This document shows, in pieces, positions 55,263 to 64,000 of a stretch of 64,000 bases of DNA. Made by a program: the position numbers and the translations under genes. A model generated the notes under the pieces. It saw nothing but the letters and a program-made list of their open reading frames with translations. It had not been told where the DNA came from and did no database searches. The stretch lies in assembly GCF_947626835.1 (NCBI RefSeq), contig NZ_CANQTS010000009.1, positions 1 to 64,000 of the forward strand, given 5' to 3'. The stretch's first letter is position 1; each line of letters opens with the position of its first letter. This DNA comes from an uncultured Acinetobacter sp. Its GTDB lineage: Bacteria > Pseudomonadota > Gammaproteobacteria > Pseudomonadales > Moraxellaceae.

Positions 55263-56434
55263 TCTTGGCTTACCTGCTCAATGCGCACACGTTGTGCATC
55301 CTGCCCCTGATTTGGATCACGTAACACCTGATCACCTGCTTTTAAGCCGCGCAGTACCTCGCTTTTGGTGCTGCTTCTTAATCCCAGTTGTAGTGTTTGA
55401 CGTTGTAGTCTTTGATCACGTACTACCCATACATCTGCTTGTGCACCACGCACATTAAATAAGGCATCATTGTCAATGACTAAGGCTTGATCACGTTGGG
55501 CAGTTTCAATATTGACCGATACCGTCATGTCCTGACGTAAAAATGCAGGCACAGGATCAACCGAAAGCTTGACATCTACCGTACCACGTTGTGGATCAAT
55601 ACGTGGCGCAATAAAATTAACTTGTGCAGGAAAAGCTTGATTTGGATAAGCATCTGCGATGACTTGTGCTGACTGTCCTACAGCCAAATAGGGTAAATTT
55701 TGTTCGTCCAGGGGGACTAAAATTTGGGTTGGACCCTCTATCGCGAGGCTAAATAAACTTTGACCCGGTTGTACCACATCACCGACCTCAACATTACGGG
55801 TCAAAATGGTACCGGCAACTTGTGCACGAACTTCACTTTTCGCCAATTGTGCTTTTAATGCATTCAGACGTTCCATTAAAGTGCGCTCTTCAATTTGACC
55901 TGCTGCTAAACTTTGTGCTTTTAGACGTGCTGCGGCTAGTTGATTCCGGGCTAAGCGTTCTGCCTCGCGCGCTTGTTCTTTTTCTTCCACAGACAGTACG
56001 CCAGCTTCGGTATTTTGACGACGTTTTGCTTCGCGACTGGCTTGTTCAAGCTGTAATTCAGCACTTTTAAGCTCCACTTGCGCTTGTGGATAACGCACTT
56101 GACGAAGCTCTCTTAAAGCATTTTCAGCTTCTTTCACTTGTGCTTTGACATCATCAGATTGAATCACCAACAGAACATCACCGGCTTTCACTTGCTGACC
56201 TTCTTCAACACGGCGCTCTAATACCACACCTGAAATTTGGCTCCCAATTTCGCTACGTGATACATTTTCAAGACGACCTGAAGCCACGACTGTTTGTACT
56301 AAGGCTTGGTTTTGCACACGATAAGTGGCAACAACAGGACCTTGCACTTTTTGCCAAAACACCCACAACACAACAAACAGTGCAATTGCTGCGAGTAACA
56401 GATATTTTTTCTTACGCAACAACATCAAAAGCAC
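55259..56434 (-). CDS. MacA-like periplasmic adaptor (membrane fusion protein)
   Basis: The 391-residue protein has an N-terminal membrane anchor (KKYLLLAAIALFVVLWVFW), a lipoyl-like segment SGVVLERRVEEGQQVKAGDVLLVIQSDD, a long coiled hairpin (about 95-190, Ala/Glu/Gln-rich) and the second lipoyl half GTILTRNVEVGDVVQPGQSLFSLA. A beta-barrel and membrane-proximal domain follow. It would link the permease to an outer-membrane channel. It is the first gene of the three-gene operon. Confidence 0.85.
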   Translation of the reverse strand: MLLMLLRKKKYLLLAAIALFVVLWVFWQKVQGPVVATYRVQNQALVQTVVASGRLENVSRSEIGSQISGVVLERRVEEGQQVKAGDVLLVIQSDDVKAQVKEAENALRELRQVRYPQAQVELKSAELQLEQASREAKRRQNTEAGVLSVEEKEQAREAERLARNQLAAARLKAQSLAAGQIEERTLMERLNALKAQLAKSEVRAQVAGTILTRNVEVGDVVQPGQSLFSLAIEGPTQILVPLDEQNLPYLAVGQSAQVIADAYPNQAFPAQVNFIAPRIDPQRGTVDVKLSVDPVPAFLRQDMTVSVNIETAQRDQALVIDNDALFNVRGAQADVWVVRDQRLQRQTLQLGLRSSTKSEVLRGLKAGDQVLRDPNQGQDAQRVRIEQVSQD

Positions 56435-56443
56435 TCTCCTGGC

Positions 56444-56695
56444 TTAAGTGGGTTTATATTGACGACTACAGTAGGCACGAATCACCTCATCAGAGCGTAG
56501 CGCAACATGTTTGGTTTTACGACCTGTGACACGTTTACGCCATAATTTAAAACTGCTACTTTTCAGCTCTTGACGCATTAAGCGAATCACCGCTGCTTCA
56601 TTTAACCCATATTCGCGTAAAATGGCTTCAAATGGGGTACGATCTTCCCACGCCATTTCAATGACTCTTGATACATCTACGGCTGTATGTGACAT
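56444..56695 (-). CDS. TIGR03643-family small protein
   Basis: The 83-residue protein reads VSRVIEMAWEDRTPFEAILREYGLNEAAVIRLMRQELKSSSFKLWRKRVTGRKTKHVALR, the TIGR03643 pattern with a helix-turn-helix-like first half and a basic second half. Function is unknown. A DUF2256 gene lies divergently 130 bases away, a common pairing. It precedes the MacA-like gene on the same strand by 9 bases and may share its transcript. Confidence 0.8.
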   Translation of the reverse strand: MSHTAVDVSRVIEMAWEDRTPFEAILREYGLNEAAVIRLMRQELKSSSFKLWRKRVTGRKTKHVALRSDEVIRAYCSRQYKPT

Positions 56696-56825
56696 GTGAT
56701 CCCCTCATGGCTTGACACAAACATCTGATTAAACTTTATCTTAAGTGACAAAAAGTGAAATATATGTGATTTTTTGTTGCTTAAATCTTGTTTTCATTGA
56801 AATTAATTACATGGATTGAGCTGTT

Positions 56826-56969
56826 ATGAAAAAACAACATCTACCTCAGAAAATCTGTATCTGCTGTGGTTTGAGTTTTACTTGGCGCAAAAAATGGCAA
56901 CGCTGCTGGGATGAGGTCAAGTATTGCTCAGAACGCTGCCGTAGGCAACGTGGTTTAAAATCTAAATAA
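56826..56969 (+). CDS. DUF2256-family small zinc-ribbon-like protein
   Basis: A 47-residue protein, too short for usual ORF cut-offs: [47 protein letters not shown]. It has the C-x-x-C and C-x3-C zinc-like pairs and the TWRKKW...[12 protein letters not shown] signature of DUF2256. It is divergent to the TIGR03643 gene; both families often co-occur near cryptochrome-like genes, of which none is visible here. The role is unknown. Confidence 0.85.
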   Translation: MKKQHLPQKICICCGLSFTWRKKWQRCWDEVKYCSERCRRQRGLKSK

Positions 56970-57039
56970 ACGATCAATTTTATAAATTTTATCTGTTTTA
57001 CAATTGGATGGCTTTTTTTTATTCTAACAACAGACCAGG

Positions 57040-57063
57040 TAGCCAACCTTGAGGGTTGGTCTA
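57040..57063. repeat. bulged hairpin
   Basis: GGTAGCCAACC and GGTTGGTCTACC flank a TTGA/GG loop; one base bulges out. It lies in the spacer after the DUF2256 gene and may be part of its 3' end or a transcription pause. Confidence 0.45.
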
Positions 57064-57089
57064 CCGACCAAATGTATAGTCATCCTTTA

Positions 57090-57128
57090 AGCCAAGCAAT
57101 TCTCCCCTCTTTGCTTGGCTTTTTTTTT
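57090..57128 (+). terminator. Rho-independent terminator for the DUF2256 gene
   Basis: AGCCAAGCAA (57090-57099) and TTGCTTGGCT (57111-57120) pair perfectly, followed by a run of eight or more T residues on the plus strand. It overlaps the end of the convergent binding-protein gene. Confidence 0.88.
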
Positions 57129-58146
57129 AACGCAGTGATTGTAATAATTGTGGATAAATTAAACCGTCTACATCAAGCTGGTGAGTATATACGCCTTGGT
57201 CTACATTAAACTGATTCACGTGATAAGTTGAGCCATAAATGGAATCAAATTGCTTTGATTTTTCAAATACTTTTTGATTGGCTTGAATGTCTAATAAATG
57301 CGTACCCTCCAACAATTGTTGGTATTGTGCTGCATCTACACCCACGCGTTTGGCCATAATATTGAGTGCATCTTGGCGTGTCTTGGGATCTTCAATGTAA
57401 TGCACGGTACGATCCCAAATTTGGATTATTTTTTTCCAAGCTTCAGGATGACGTGCCAAATGCGTCATATTGACTGTTAAAGTGTCATAGATCAGACCGG
57501 GTTTGTCTTGAGATGAATAAATAATCTGAGCGCCTGCCACGCTGTTTAAAGCTTGATTGGCAACAGGCTGCCATACCGCAATAGCATCCACTTGTGGGCT
57601 GGCAAATACTTGCGGTAATTCGTTAGTGACGGCATTAATCAGCTTGACTTGATGTTCTTGAATACCAGCATCTTGCAGCGCAGTATTGAGTAAATGATGG
57701 TCAACGAGACCTTTTTCAACCGCAATGGTTTTACCTTTTAAATCAGCAATACTATGCACACCTGATTTAGCAATAATGACATCATTACCCGCTGAGTAAT
57801 CGGTGGCCATAATCATCATGCCACGTGTACCGCCTGAGGCAACCACTAAATTATCACCATTAGAAATCGAAATCGCATCCAGCTGATTTGCAGCAAATGC
57901 ATTCATAGAGGCAGAGTAATCAAACCATTTAAATTCAACTTCAAGTCCAGCTTCCTTAAACCAACCTTTATCAATGGCAATTTGCCATGCCACCCATCCT
58001 GGCCAATCGCTATAACCAATTTTAATGGGCTGCATGGTTGTTTGTAATTTGGTATGTTGACTCGGTTGTGGAATAGGTGCCGTTTTGTCACAGCCAATCA
58101 ATAGCCCCACACTTGCATATAAGATAAAGCTCGTTATTTTCATCAT
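57127..58146 (-). CDS. ABC transporter substrate-binding lipoprotein (SsuA/NMT1-like)
   Basis: The 339-residue protein starts with a lipoprotein signal, MMKITSFILYASVGLLIGC, giving a Cys anchor. The bilobed body reads PIKIGYSDWPGWVAWQIAIDKGWFKEAGLEVEFKWFDY, FAANQLDAISISNGDNLV, VIIAKSGVHSIADLKGKTIAVEKGLVDHHLL. It resembles binding proteins for nitrate, sulfonate, or the urea-carboxylase-linked type. It is probably the partner of the orphan SsuCB-like permease and ATPase at 50.9-52.7 kb. The NikR-like regulator gene overlaps its start by 4 bases. Confidence 0.82.
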   Translation of the reverse strand: MMKITSFILYASVGLLIGCDKTAPIPQPSQHTKLQTTMQPIKIGYSDWPGWVAWQIAIDKGWFKEAGLEVEFKWFDYSASMNAFAANQLDAISISNGDNLVVASGGTRGMMIMATDYSAGNDVIIAKSGVHSIADLKGKTIAVEKGLVDHHLLNTALQDAGIQEHQVKLINAVTNELPQVFASPQVDAIAVWQPVANQALNSVAGAQIIYSSQDKPGLIYDTLTVNMTHLARHPEAWKKIIQIWDRTVHYIEDPKTRQDALNIMAKRVGVDAAQYQQLLEGTHLLDIQANQKVFEKSKQFDSIYGSTYHVNQFNVDQGVYTHQLDVDGLIYPQLLQSLR

Positions 58147-58688
58147 AGCCCTCTGCTTGTATTTAAATCAGGTGTACTGGTTACAGATAAATGTGTGTTA
58201 CGAGCAGAATTGTCAGTAGGCAGCTTGGCATATGCTATGTCTTGTCCTTGTTGCTGATCATTTTGTGCCAAAGGCGGCATAACAGCATCCATTAACTCCA
58301 AATGCCCTTTAATGACTCCTTTTAGGGCAATTAGATTTTGACTGATGCGTTTTAGGTCATGACTTTTACCTTGTAATAGCATCACTTGCATGATTTTTTG
58401 ATCATCAAGTTGAATATGTTGTGAACTGATGACCTGCTTTAGATATTGTTGTTGCAAATCAATTATTTGATAGTGAATATTTTTAGATTGAATGCTATAG
58501 AGCACAGTGAGTGTACCGACCATGACCGCATTGGCTTGATCATTTTTGCTTACGAGTTGCTGATGGATCATCTCCACAATGGCTTGGGAGCGATTTTCGT
58601 AATCTGGCTGGACAATTTTTTTATCCAGTGCAATAAGTGTACTTTGCGGCAAAGTAATACTAATACGGGCAAGTTTAGATTTAGGCAC
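58143..58688 (-). CDS. NikR-like RHH/ACT regulator with degenerate metal site
   Basis: The 181-residue protein begins with a ribbon-helix-helix (KLARISITLPQSTLIALDKKIVQPDYENRSQAIVEMIHQQLV), then an ACT-like sensor domain as in NikR: AVMVGTLTVLYSI, KIMQVMLLQGKSHDLKRISQNLIALKGVIKGHLEL. NikR's nickel ligands (the H-x-H pair and Cys) are not conserved; only one His survives near the expected place, and Cys is absent. A 45-residue tail follows. I use GTG 58688, preceded by AAGGCAG. It is coupled to the binding-protein gene, which it may regulate. Confidence 0.75.
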   Translation of the reverse strand: MPKSKLARISITLPQSTLIALDKKIVQPDYENRSQAIVEMIHQQLVSKNDQANAVMVGTLTVLYSIQSKNIHYQIIDLQQQYLKQVISSQHIQLDDQKIMQVMLLQGKSHDLKRISQNLIALKGVIKGHLELMDAVMPPLAQNDQQQGQDIAYAKLPTDNSARNTHLSVTSTPDLNTSRGL

Positions 58689-58893
58689 TTGAATTATCTG
58701 CCTTATGTTGAGGCTGTACGATATATAGGCCGGCACGTGCAGTGAATAGGTTGGTTAAAAAGATTTTTACGGGATATAATTGTTTGAGCAGCATGAGCAA
58801 GTATCCTCCTAGTATGACGAAATTTATAATTTGTATGACTAAAAGGTTTGCATAAACTGTGCCAATTTGGGATTTTATTTGCTCAAATTGCAT
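58681..58893 (-). CDS. small single-pass membrane protein, candidate
   Basis: The 70-residue frame has one strong membrane helix, ANLLVIQIINFVILGGYLLML, flanked by a polar N terminus and a basic C-terminal tail. It overlaps the NikR-like gene's GTG start by 8 bases, suggesting coupling. No family was recognised and no ribosome site was seen ahead of ATG 58893. Its presence in the NikR-like/SBP transcript is the main support. Confidence 0.45.
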   Translation of the reverse strand: MQFEQIKSQIGTVYANLLVIQIINFVILGGYLLMLLKQLYPVKIFLTNLFTARAGLYIVQPQHKADNSSA

Positions 58894-59353
58894 TGCGCTA
58901 TGTTAAGTCTGATCTCACCACCTCATACATCTTTGTATTGACCTCCTCACTCACCTAAAAGAGCCACTAGATACTTAGCCCTAAGTGCATCAGATTAGCA
59001 TGTCTGTGTTTATAATTTGGCGTGACCTAGGTTCAGTGGTTTTTATGTTGATGGGTAACTAGTGAGAACACTGCTGGCGATATACCACCTTAAAAACTAT
59101 TCAAAATGGCCAACATTATTAATCCAAAAGTCATCGTGCAGGCATCATCCAAAGTAGTTTAAGATAAAAGCAGTAACATGCTGGTTTATATGAAAAGTAC
59201 AATATAAAAGCAATCTCTGCACCTGTAGGACTCAAATTTGAGGTGAAAAGTGCCCATAAAAGCTAAACGCTTATACAATCTCAGCTCAATTAAGCACCTC
59301 AAATGAAGCAATAAAAGTTAAAATACAAGCTTTAGGATACGAGCAAGGCAGCC
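58894..59353. other. intergenic stretch, no gene seen
   Basis: About 460 bases between divergent genes. Stop codons fall in all frames and no motif-bearing peptide was found. It should hold the promoters for the small membrane gene and the lipase-like gene. No convincing hairpin, repeat or RNA signature was seen. Confidence 0.4.
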
Positions 59354-61075
59354 ATGACCAAAGCACTTTTAAGCAAAAAACAGCAACGCTTATGCGTCGC
59401 TTTGGGATTGGTGTTTACACAATTATCTGCTTGTCAGATGGTGAGTATCCAAGAAGGTAAAATTGATCAAACCATACAATCACGCACACAAGATATTATC
59501 AATAGCAAACACTTGAGTGCAGATAGCATCAGTTTACTCACGCTTTTATCCTATACCCCAACTACCTGCTTAAGTGATATTGCCGCTTGTAGTGCTCATG
59601 TTTTGGCGCGTCAAGTGATTGCAGCTCATGAACGCTACAGTACATTAAGTGAATTATATTTAGCCCATGCACAACAGCTTGAAAAAAAACGTTTACTTGG
59701 CGCAGATCGTGAGCAAATTGCCAAAGCCTATGAGTTGAGTTTGAAGTATAGCTATTTGTATTTATTTAAATCTGGCTTAGATCCCAAACAGCACACTTTT
59801 GATTTGCGACAAATGCAAGGCAGAACCTTTTATAATTATTCATTATCCAAATTAATCACATTCAAATATCAAGCCCATCCAAGTGCTCAACTGCCCGCAG
59901 CATTTGGTGTAGGTTTACAAGAATATTATATTGATACATCGTTTTATCCGGCTTTAAAAGACTTAGCTATTCAAGGTTTGCAATCGAGTTATGTGTTAAA
60001 TTTTTCAGGGTTTGATCGCGTTAATCGTCAAGATGGTTTAGGTGCAGAATTTATTGTGCTGAAAAAAGATCAAGCACCGATTGCCAATGATTTTGTTTTA
60101 GATCCACTTACTCATTATGCCCATCAAGACAATCCGCGTATTCATCAGCCAAAATACTTGTCTGTGACAGCTACAGTTCAACCTCTCCAACAAGATGCAA
60201 CTGCTGAGCAAATCTTAAGCGCACAGATCCCGCTTAAAATTGATCTTTATGATCCATATCAATACAAAACTGGTCAAATCAATGGGCAGAGCTATACCCT
60301 GACAGCAAACTATACAGCGCCGTTTGCTTATTGGTTGGCTCAAAATCAATTGGGGAAATTTGGTTATCTAAGTTTACTTGATCGAGCAGAAACATTGCGC
60401 ATGCCCCACCTTTATATGTTAGAGCCTTATCAAGCAAATAAAAAAGTTGTGGTTTTGATACATGGTTTAGCCAGTAGCCCTGAAACATGGATGAACCTGA
60501 CCAATAATATTTTAGGTGATGTACATTTAAGACAAAACTATCAAATATGGATGGTGGCTTATTCAACCAATATGCCAATTTTTGAAAGTCGTTTTCAGAT
60601 TCATGCTCTGTTAAAACAAGCTTTTGCACAAACTGAACAGGGTTCTGCTTCCAATCAAGATGCTGTTTTAATTGGACATAGTATGGGTGGAATTATTAGC
60701 CGTTTATTGGTCAGTGATGAGGATATTTCTCAGCAAGCGATTCCATTGATGAATTATGAACAATATACCCGTTTGCAACAAAACCCCATTATTAAGCAAC
60801 GCTTTGACTTTAAAAATGATTTACCTTTTAGCCGCGCCATTTTTGTTGCAGCACCACATCAAGGCAGTGATTTAACGGATCGTTGGTATGTGGAGTGGGC
60901 CAAGAAATTGGTCAAACTGCCCACCTCTTTTTTTGATCAAGTGAATATTGAATTGACGGGCAGTACCAGCACGCAAGGTTTAATCCAAAATGGACCAGAT
61001 GATTTAAGCCCTAATTCACGTTTTATGCAGCTCACTGCATATTCTTATGAAATTGGACAGATATTCTTACTGTGA
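59354..61075 (+). pseudogene. lipase-like alpha/beta-hydrolase lipoprotein, 3'-truncated by mobile-element end
   Basis: The 573-residue frame starts with a lipoprotein signal (VALGLVFTQLSAC, Cys anchor). The C-terminal half is an alpha/beta hydrolase: the oxyanion loop VVVLIHGLASSPETW, nucleophile elbow LIGHSMGGIISRL near 445, and FVAAPHQGSDLTDRW. The last residues, AYSYEIGQIFLL, read through repeats at 61036-61110, after which the frame stops. The part that should carry the catalytic His of the family is missing, so the enzyme was cut short by the insertion and is probably inactive. Confidence 0.75.
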
Positions 61076-61110
61076 CTTGGACAGCGATTCTTACATTACT
61101 TGGACAGTGC
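61036..61110. repeat. mobile-element end with three TTGGACAG repeats
   Basis: TTGGACAG occurs at 61053-61060, 61077-61084 and 61100-61107, spaced 24 and 23 bases, each preceded by an ATTCTTA-type word. The stretch begins 5'-TGCAT at 61036 where the lipase-like homology ends. Tandem 22-24-base sites starting with TG are typical of the ends of IS21- or Tn7/Mu-type elements. The rest of the element must extend to the right. Confidence 0.7.
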
Positions 61111-61163
61111 TCAGCGATTAAAACGACTTTAGTCTATTCAATATTTTATCAGCAATTTTTACA

Positions 61164-64000
61164 TTAGATCTGTATCCGGCTATATAGCTCTGTAACTTTT
61201 TCTTCACTTGAAAAATTACGTTTATCTACAATAGTCATTTTTCCTAGTAGATAGAAATCTCCATCACTATCAGATTTTAGAAATTCAAGTATATTTTTAG
61301 GAATTAATAAACTTGTACCAAGAGATGGGCCTAACTCTTGATAATTTGCTGGATACCAATGGTGGTTCCAAAAAATCCATTTGGCATTTAAAATGTCTCC
61401 ACACTTGTATTCAATACTATTTTCTTTAATATTTACAATTGGCATATTATTTCCAATAGCAAAAGTTGGTGTCGTATAACCTCTTTTCAATAGATCTGTT
61501 TGCCAACGACCAACATCATTTGGATAGTGTAACTGTGACAAAGGCGTTATATCAAACATATGGCTTTGATCATTTTTAAGACAAGAATAGATTTCTTCTG
61601 AAGAAATATTGATATTGCTCAAGCTATGAAAAAGTTGAACTTCCAAATCAATACTAATATCTTTACTGGATCTAATTATAGGTCCTGAACCATAAAGTAT
61701 TATCTCATTTTGCTGATTTATTGCATTGAGATAGCAATCTAATTCGTTAATATTATGAATTTTTTCAGTTTTTTCAAATTCAGCAATATGAGGCCATCCT
61801 ATAGGTATCTGGGCTGATTGTAGATATACATATTTTTTAGAGTATGGGCTTACTTGATACGATAAAGTGATAGCTTCCTCATAAGACAAGTTCAAACATC
61901 TATATGCAAATGTAATAGTTCGTAGATAAGCTGACAAGACTATGGTTTCAGCATCCGATGAAATACTACACGACACTCTATCTTGAGGATAAAATTGCTC
62001 ATTAATGAAGTTATAATGTCCAAAATAATTAATTTCATTTTTATCCCTTATCGATTCCCATTCAAACGCACAATGTGAAATGAGAGGATAATTGAGACTT
62101 TTTCCTAAATCTTTCAAAATATTTAAATAAATTGGCGCTAAGCCATTTTGGGCTTTCTTAAAATCTAGTGATTCTACAAAAGAGTTATTCTCGATTTTTG
62201 TATAAGAAGAGGTATTCACTTTAACTTCTAAGCTATAGCCAAGATCTTTTAAAATTGCATTCGATAAAATCGAATGCTTGTTGATGTTAAGTAACAATTC
62301 TTCCAAACTAAAATTCTGATTTTTATTATGAAAAAGTATAGATAGGTAATCCGTAACGTCAACTTCATACTTTAATTTACTTAAATGATTCAAATATAAA
62401 GAACGAAAATCACTATTTTCTTCCAATAAAATTGAAATTTGCTGTGCAGTCCGTAGTCTAGCCACCTTGTCTGGCCATTTGTAATACCAGAGAAGAATAT
62501 GAGATGAAATTTCGGATTGTAAGAATTCTTTCTCGTTCCAATACAATTCCGATAAAGACAAATGAGCAATTTCTTCTTCTAAACATTCGAGCATAGTCTC
62601 AGTTACATTTTTAGCTAACTCGTGTTCCCCAACAGCAATATAGAACTTAACTAGTCCACTAGAAGGCGTGTAAAACCAGTCAACCAAATTACTATTTGAT
62701 TTTTCGCCAACTAAAGAGTCTTTAAGAAATGATTGCCAATTTTTCTTATACAATTTGGCATAATTTAATAATTTTTCTTCTGCTTTAGAACCAGAATAAC
62801 GGCTCCAGTATCTATTTTCTTGAATGCTTAAAATGGCTAAGTTATAGGATTTTTTTAACCCCCTAAGTCTTCTACTCAGCTCAAATATAGAGTCAAGACT
62901 TCTTTGAAGAACCCTAGGGAAATTAGCATCATTATTGATTAATTCAGTATAAGCTTGAAGAATATTTGATCCTTGCCCCTGTTCAACCCAATGACTAATC
63001 CAATTTTCAAGAAACTCTTCTTCATACCATATATTACGTGACTCAAGTTCATTACAAAGCTCTTTTAATGACTCAGGTGGATAATGACAAATATCAATAT
63101 CTATAGGCTTTGTTTCATATGAGGAGCCATTATCAGAGTCTCTAGGAGCTGGAGGAAAGCCTCCTAAAAATTCTATTTGTTCATCAAAGAGTTTTTTTAG
63201 TTCAATATTATTTTCAGATCTAACCTCAAGTTGTTTTAGAACTTCATAATTTACCTGAGATTTTAACAATGCTTGATCTAATGGAGAGGAAAGTGGAAAA
63301 AACTGTACGAAGCTTTCCAAAACCTTATTACATAAAGACCAATTATGCTCATTCAGATTATGCTTAAACTCATCAGCTAAACGTGTGGGTAAGTGCTGAG
63401 CTATAAGTCTAATTCTCCAGCCTGGGATATGCCTTATCTCACGCTCTGTAAAATCGAATATATCATTGGTAAAAGGTGATAACCGTCTAATCCAATCAGA
63501 TATATTACCCACCTCATGATTACCACATTCATCAATAGACTCATATAACTCATGTAATGTTGTATCTTTTCTATATCCATACCCTAAGATATGCTTAGCT
63601 GTAAGAGCCATTCCATGACGAGTTTGCTCTTCTAAATCATACATAAAAGAAAGTTTAGTAATCTCAAAGCATTCATTTGTTAGTGTGGAAGTATTATCTT
63701 TTTTTGCTGAAAGATTCTGAAAAGCATTAGAAATAAAATCCGATACTAGTTTTCTAGAAAGGATATGTGAAACATTATGATCAACGGCAAATGACAACCA
63801 ATTTAATGGTAAAAACCACTGATTTTTTGTGAGATCTAAGATCTTTTCTTCATCAATTTCTTCTAAAAGACTAATATTTTTTAATAATCTATAAAGAGTG
63901 ATTGAAATGTAAGTTAAGCTTTTAGATATATTATGCCAAATGGATTGGCCTTCAAAATCTAAATCTATGCGATCTGGAAATTCAACTTCCTTAATTAAAT
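61164..64000 (-). CDS. large AT-rich protein, 5' end beyond the window (partial)
   Basis: The frame ending at 61164 is open through to the right edge: at least 944 residues, with no start codon needed before position 64000 (a TTG at 63797 is not the start). It is AT-rich, largely helical and Leu/Asn/Glu-rich, with no recognised motif. Segments include RHIPGWRIRLIAQHLPTRLADEF, NRYWSRYSGSKAEEKLLNYAKLY and a C-terminal GKMTIVDKRNFSSEEKVTELYSRI. It is likely the C-terminal part of a much larger accessory protein, perhaps a defence or STAND-type protein whose enzymatic N terminus lies outside. That last point is speculation. Confidence 0.7.
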   Translation of the reverse strand, partial: LIKEVEFPDRIDLDFEGQSIWHNISKSLTYISITLYRLLKNISLLEEIDEEKILDLTKNQWFLPLNWLSFAVDHNVSHILSRKLVSDFISNAFQNLSAKKDNTSTLTNECFEITKLSFMYDLEEQTRHGMALTAKHILGYGYRKDTTLHELYESIDECGNHEVGNISDWIRRLSPFTNDIFDFTEREIRHIPGWRIRLIAQHLPTRLADEFKHNLNEHNWSLCNKVLESFVQFFPLSSPLDQALLKSQVNYEVLKQLEVRSENNIELKKLFDEQIEFLGGFPPAPRDSDNGSSYETKPIDIDICHYPPESLKELCNELESRNIWYEEEFLENWISHWVEQGQGSNILQAYTELINNDANFPRVLQRSLDSIFELSRRLRGLKKSYNLAILSIQENRYWSRYSGSKAEEKLLNYAKLYKKNWQSFLKDSLVGEKSNSNLVDWFYTPSSGLVKFYIAVGEHELAKNVTETMLECLEEEIAHLSLSELYWNEKEFLQSEISSHILLWYYKWPDKVARLRTAQQISILLEENSDFRSLYLNHLSKLKYEVDVTDYLSILFHNKNQNFSLEELLLNINKHSILSNAILKDLGYSLEVKVNTSSYTKIENNSFVESLDFKKAQNGLAPIYLNILKDLGKSLNYPLISHCAFEWESIRDKNEINYFGHYNFINEQFYPQDRVSCSISSDAETIVLSAYLRTITFAYRCLNLSYEEAITLSYQVSPYSKKYVYLQSAQIPIGWPHIAEFEKTEKIHNINELDCYLNAINQQNEIILYGSGPIIRSSKDISIDLEVQLFHSLSNINISSEEIYSCLKNDQSHMFDITPLSQLHYPNDVGRWQTDLLKRGYTTPTFAIGNNMPIVNIKENSIEYKCGDILNAKWIFWNHHWYPANYQELGPSLGTSLLIPKNILEFLKSDSDGDFYLLGKMTIVDKRNFSSEEKVTELYSRIQI

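Noticed and set aside
61036..61110. Relating the TTGGACAG end to the 29946/44695 ends as the same element
   Set aside because: They share only architecture (TG start, 23-24-base tandem sites); the repeat words differ.
1..64000. CRISPR arrays, rRNA or tRNA genes
   Set aside because: No spaced short direct repeats, cloverleaf signatures or rRNA core sequences were noticed in reading.

Overview
The window looks like Acinetobacter chromosome (or a close Moraxellaceae relative) with several accessory insertions. The inference rests on gene content and AT-rich Acinetobacter-like coding: a galU-ugd-gpi-pgm sugar module, a thiO-thiS-thiG-thiF operon behind a TPP riboswitch, a copA-cueR copper unit, and TIGR03643 and DUF2256 small proteins. 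No rRNA, tRNA or CRISPR array was seen.

Layout. Positions 1-5.4 kb are an AT-rich accessory patch: a helical-repeat gene broken by an in-frame TGA, a Gabija-type anti-phage pair (GajA OLD-family nuclease and GajB UvrD-like helicase) and a decayed serine resolvase. Positions 6.7-14.8 kb hold a complete Nit1C-type cluster (nitB-nitH plus the divergent sigma-54 activator nitA), a set linked in the literature to cyanide assimilation. Its radical-SAM gene nitD carries an in-frame TGA. The nitB/nitA spacer has a -24/-12 promoter on one side and an array of TATGAAATTTCATA-like palindromes on the other. Positions 14.9-29.8 kb are mostly backbone: a flavin monooxygenase, a dienelactone hydrolase fusion, 3-hydroxybutyrate dehydrogenase, an M14 peptidase, riboflavin synthase, an exporter, an HPP/TetR pair, copper efflux and thiamin thiazole synthesis.

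The most unusual part is 29,946-44,759. Matching 65-bp inverted ends with 5'-TG...CA-3' termini enclose a complete contact-dependent inhibition locus (cdiB-cdiA-cdiI), a divergent pair of ribbon-helix-helix regulators sharing a 19-bp-arm dyad operator, and IS21-type istA/istB. No second end lies directly upstream of istA, so the CDI locus appears to be cargo of one IS21-family unit. An IS4-family element with a 10-bp target duplication has inserted downstream of cdiI.

Positions 44.8-58.9 kb return to backbone: pgm, gpi, a Ugd homologue lacking the catalytic cysteine, galU, a lipocalin, an SsuBC-like ABC transporter, a MacAB-like exporter, and a substrate-binding lipoprotein next to a NikR-like regulator. 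From about 61,036 a second mobile-element end, with three TTGGACAG repeats, truncates a lipase-like gene. It leads into an AT-rich giant gene that is still open at the right edge of the window.
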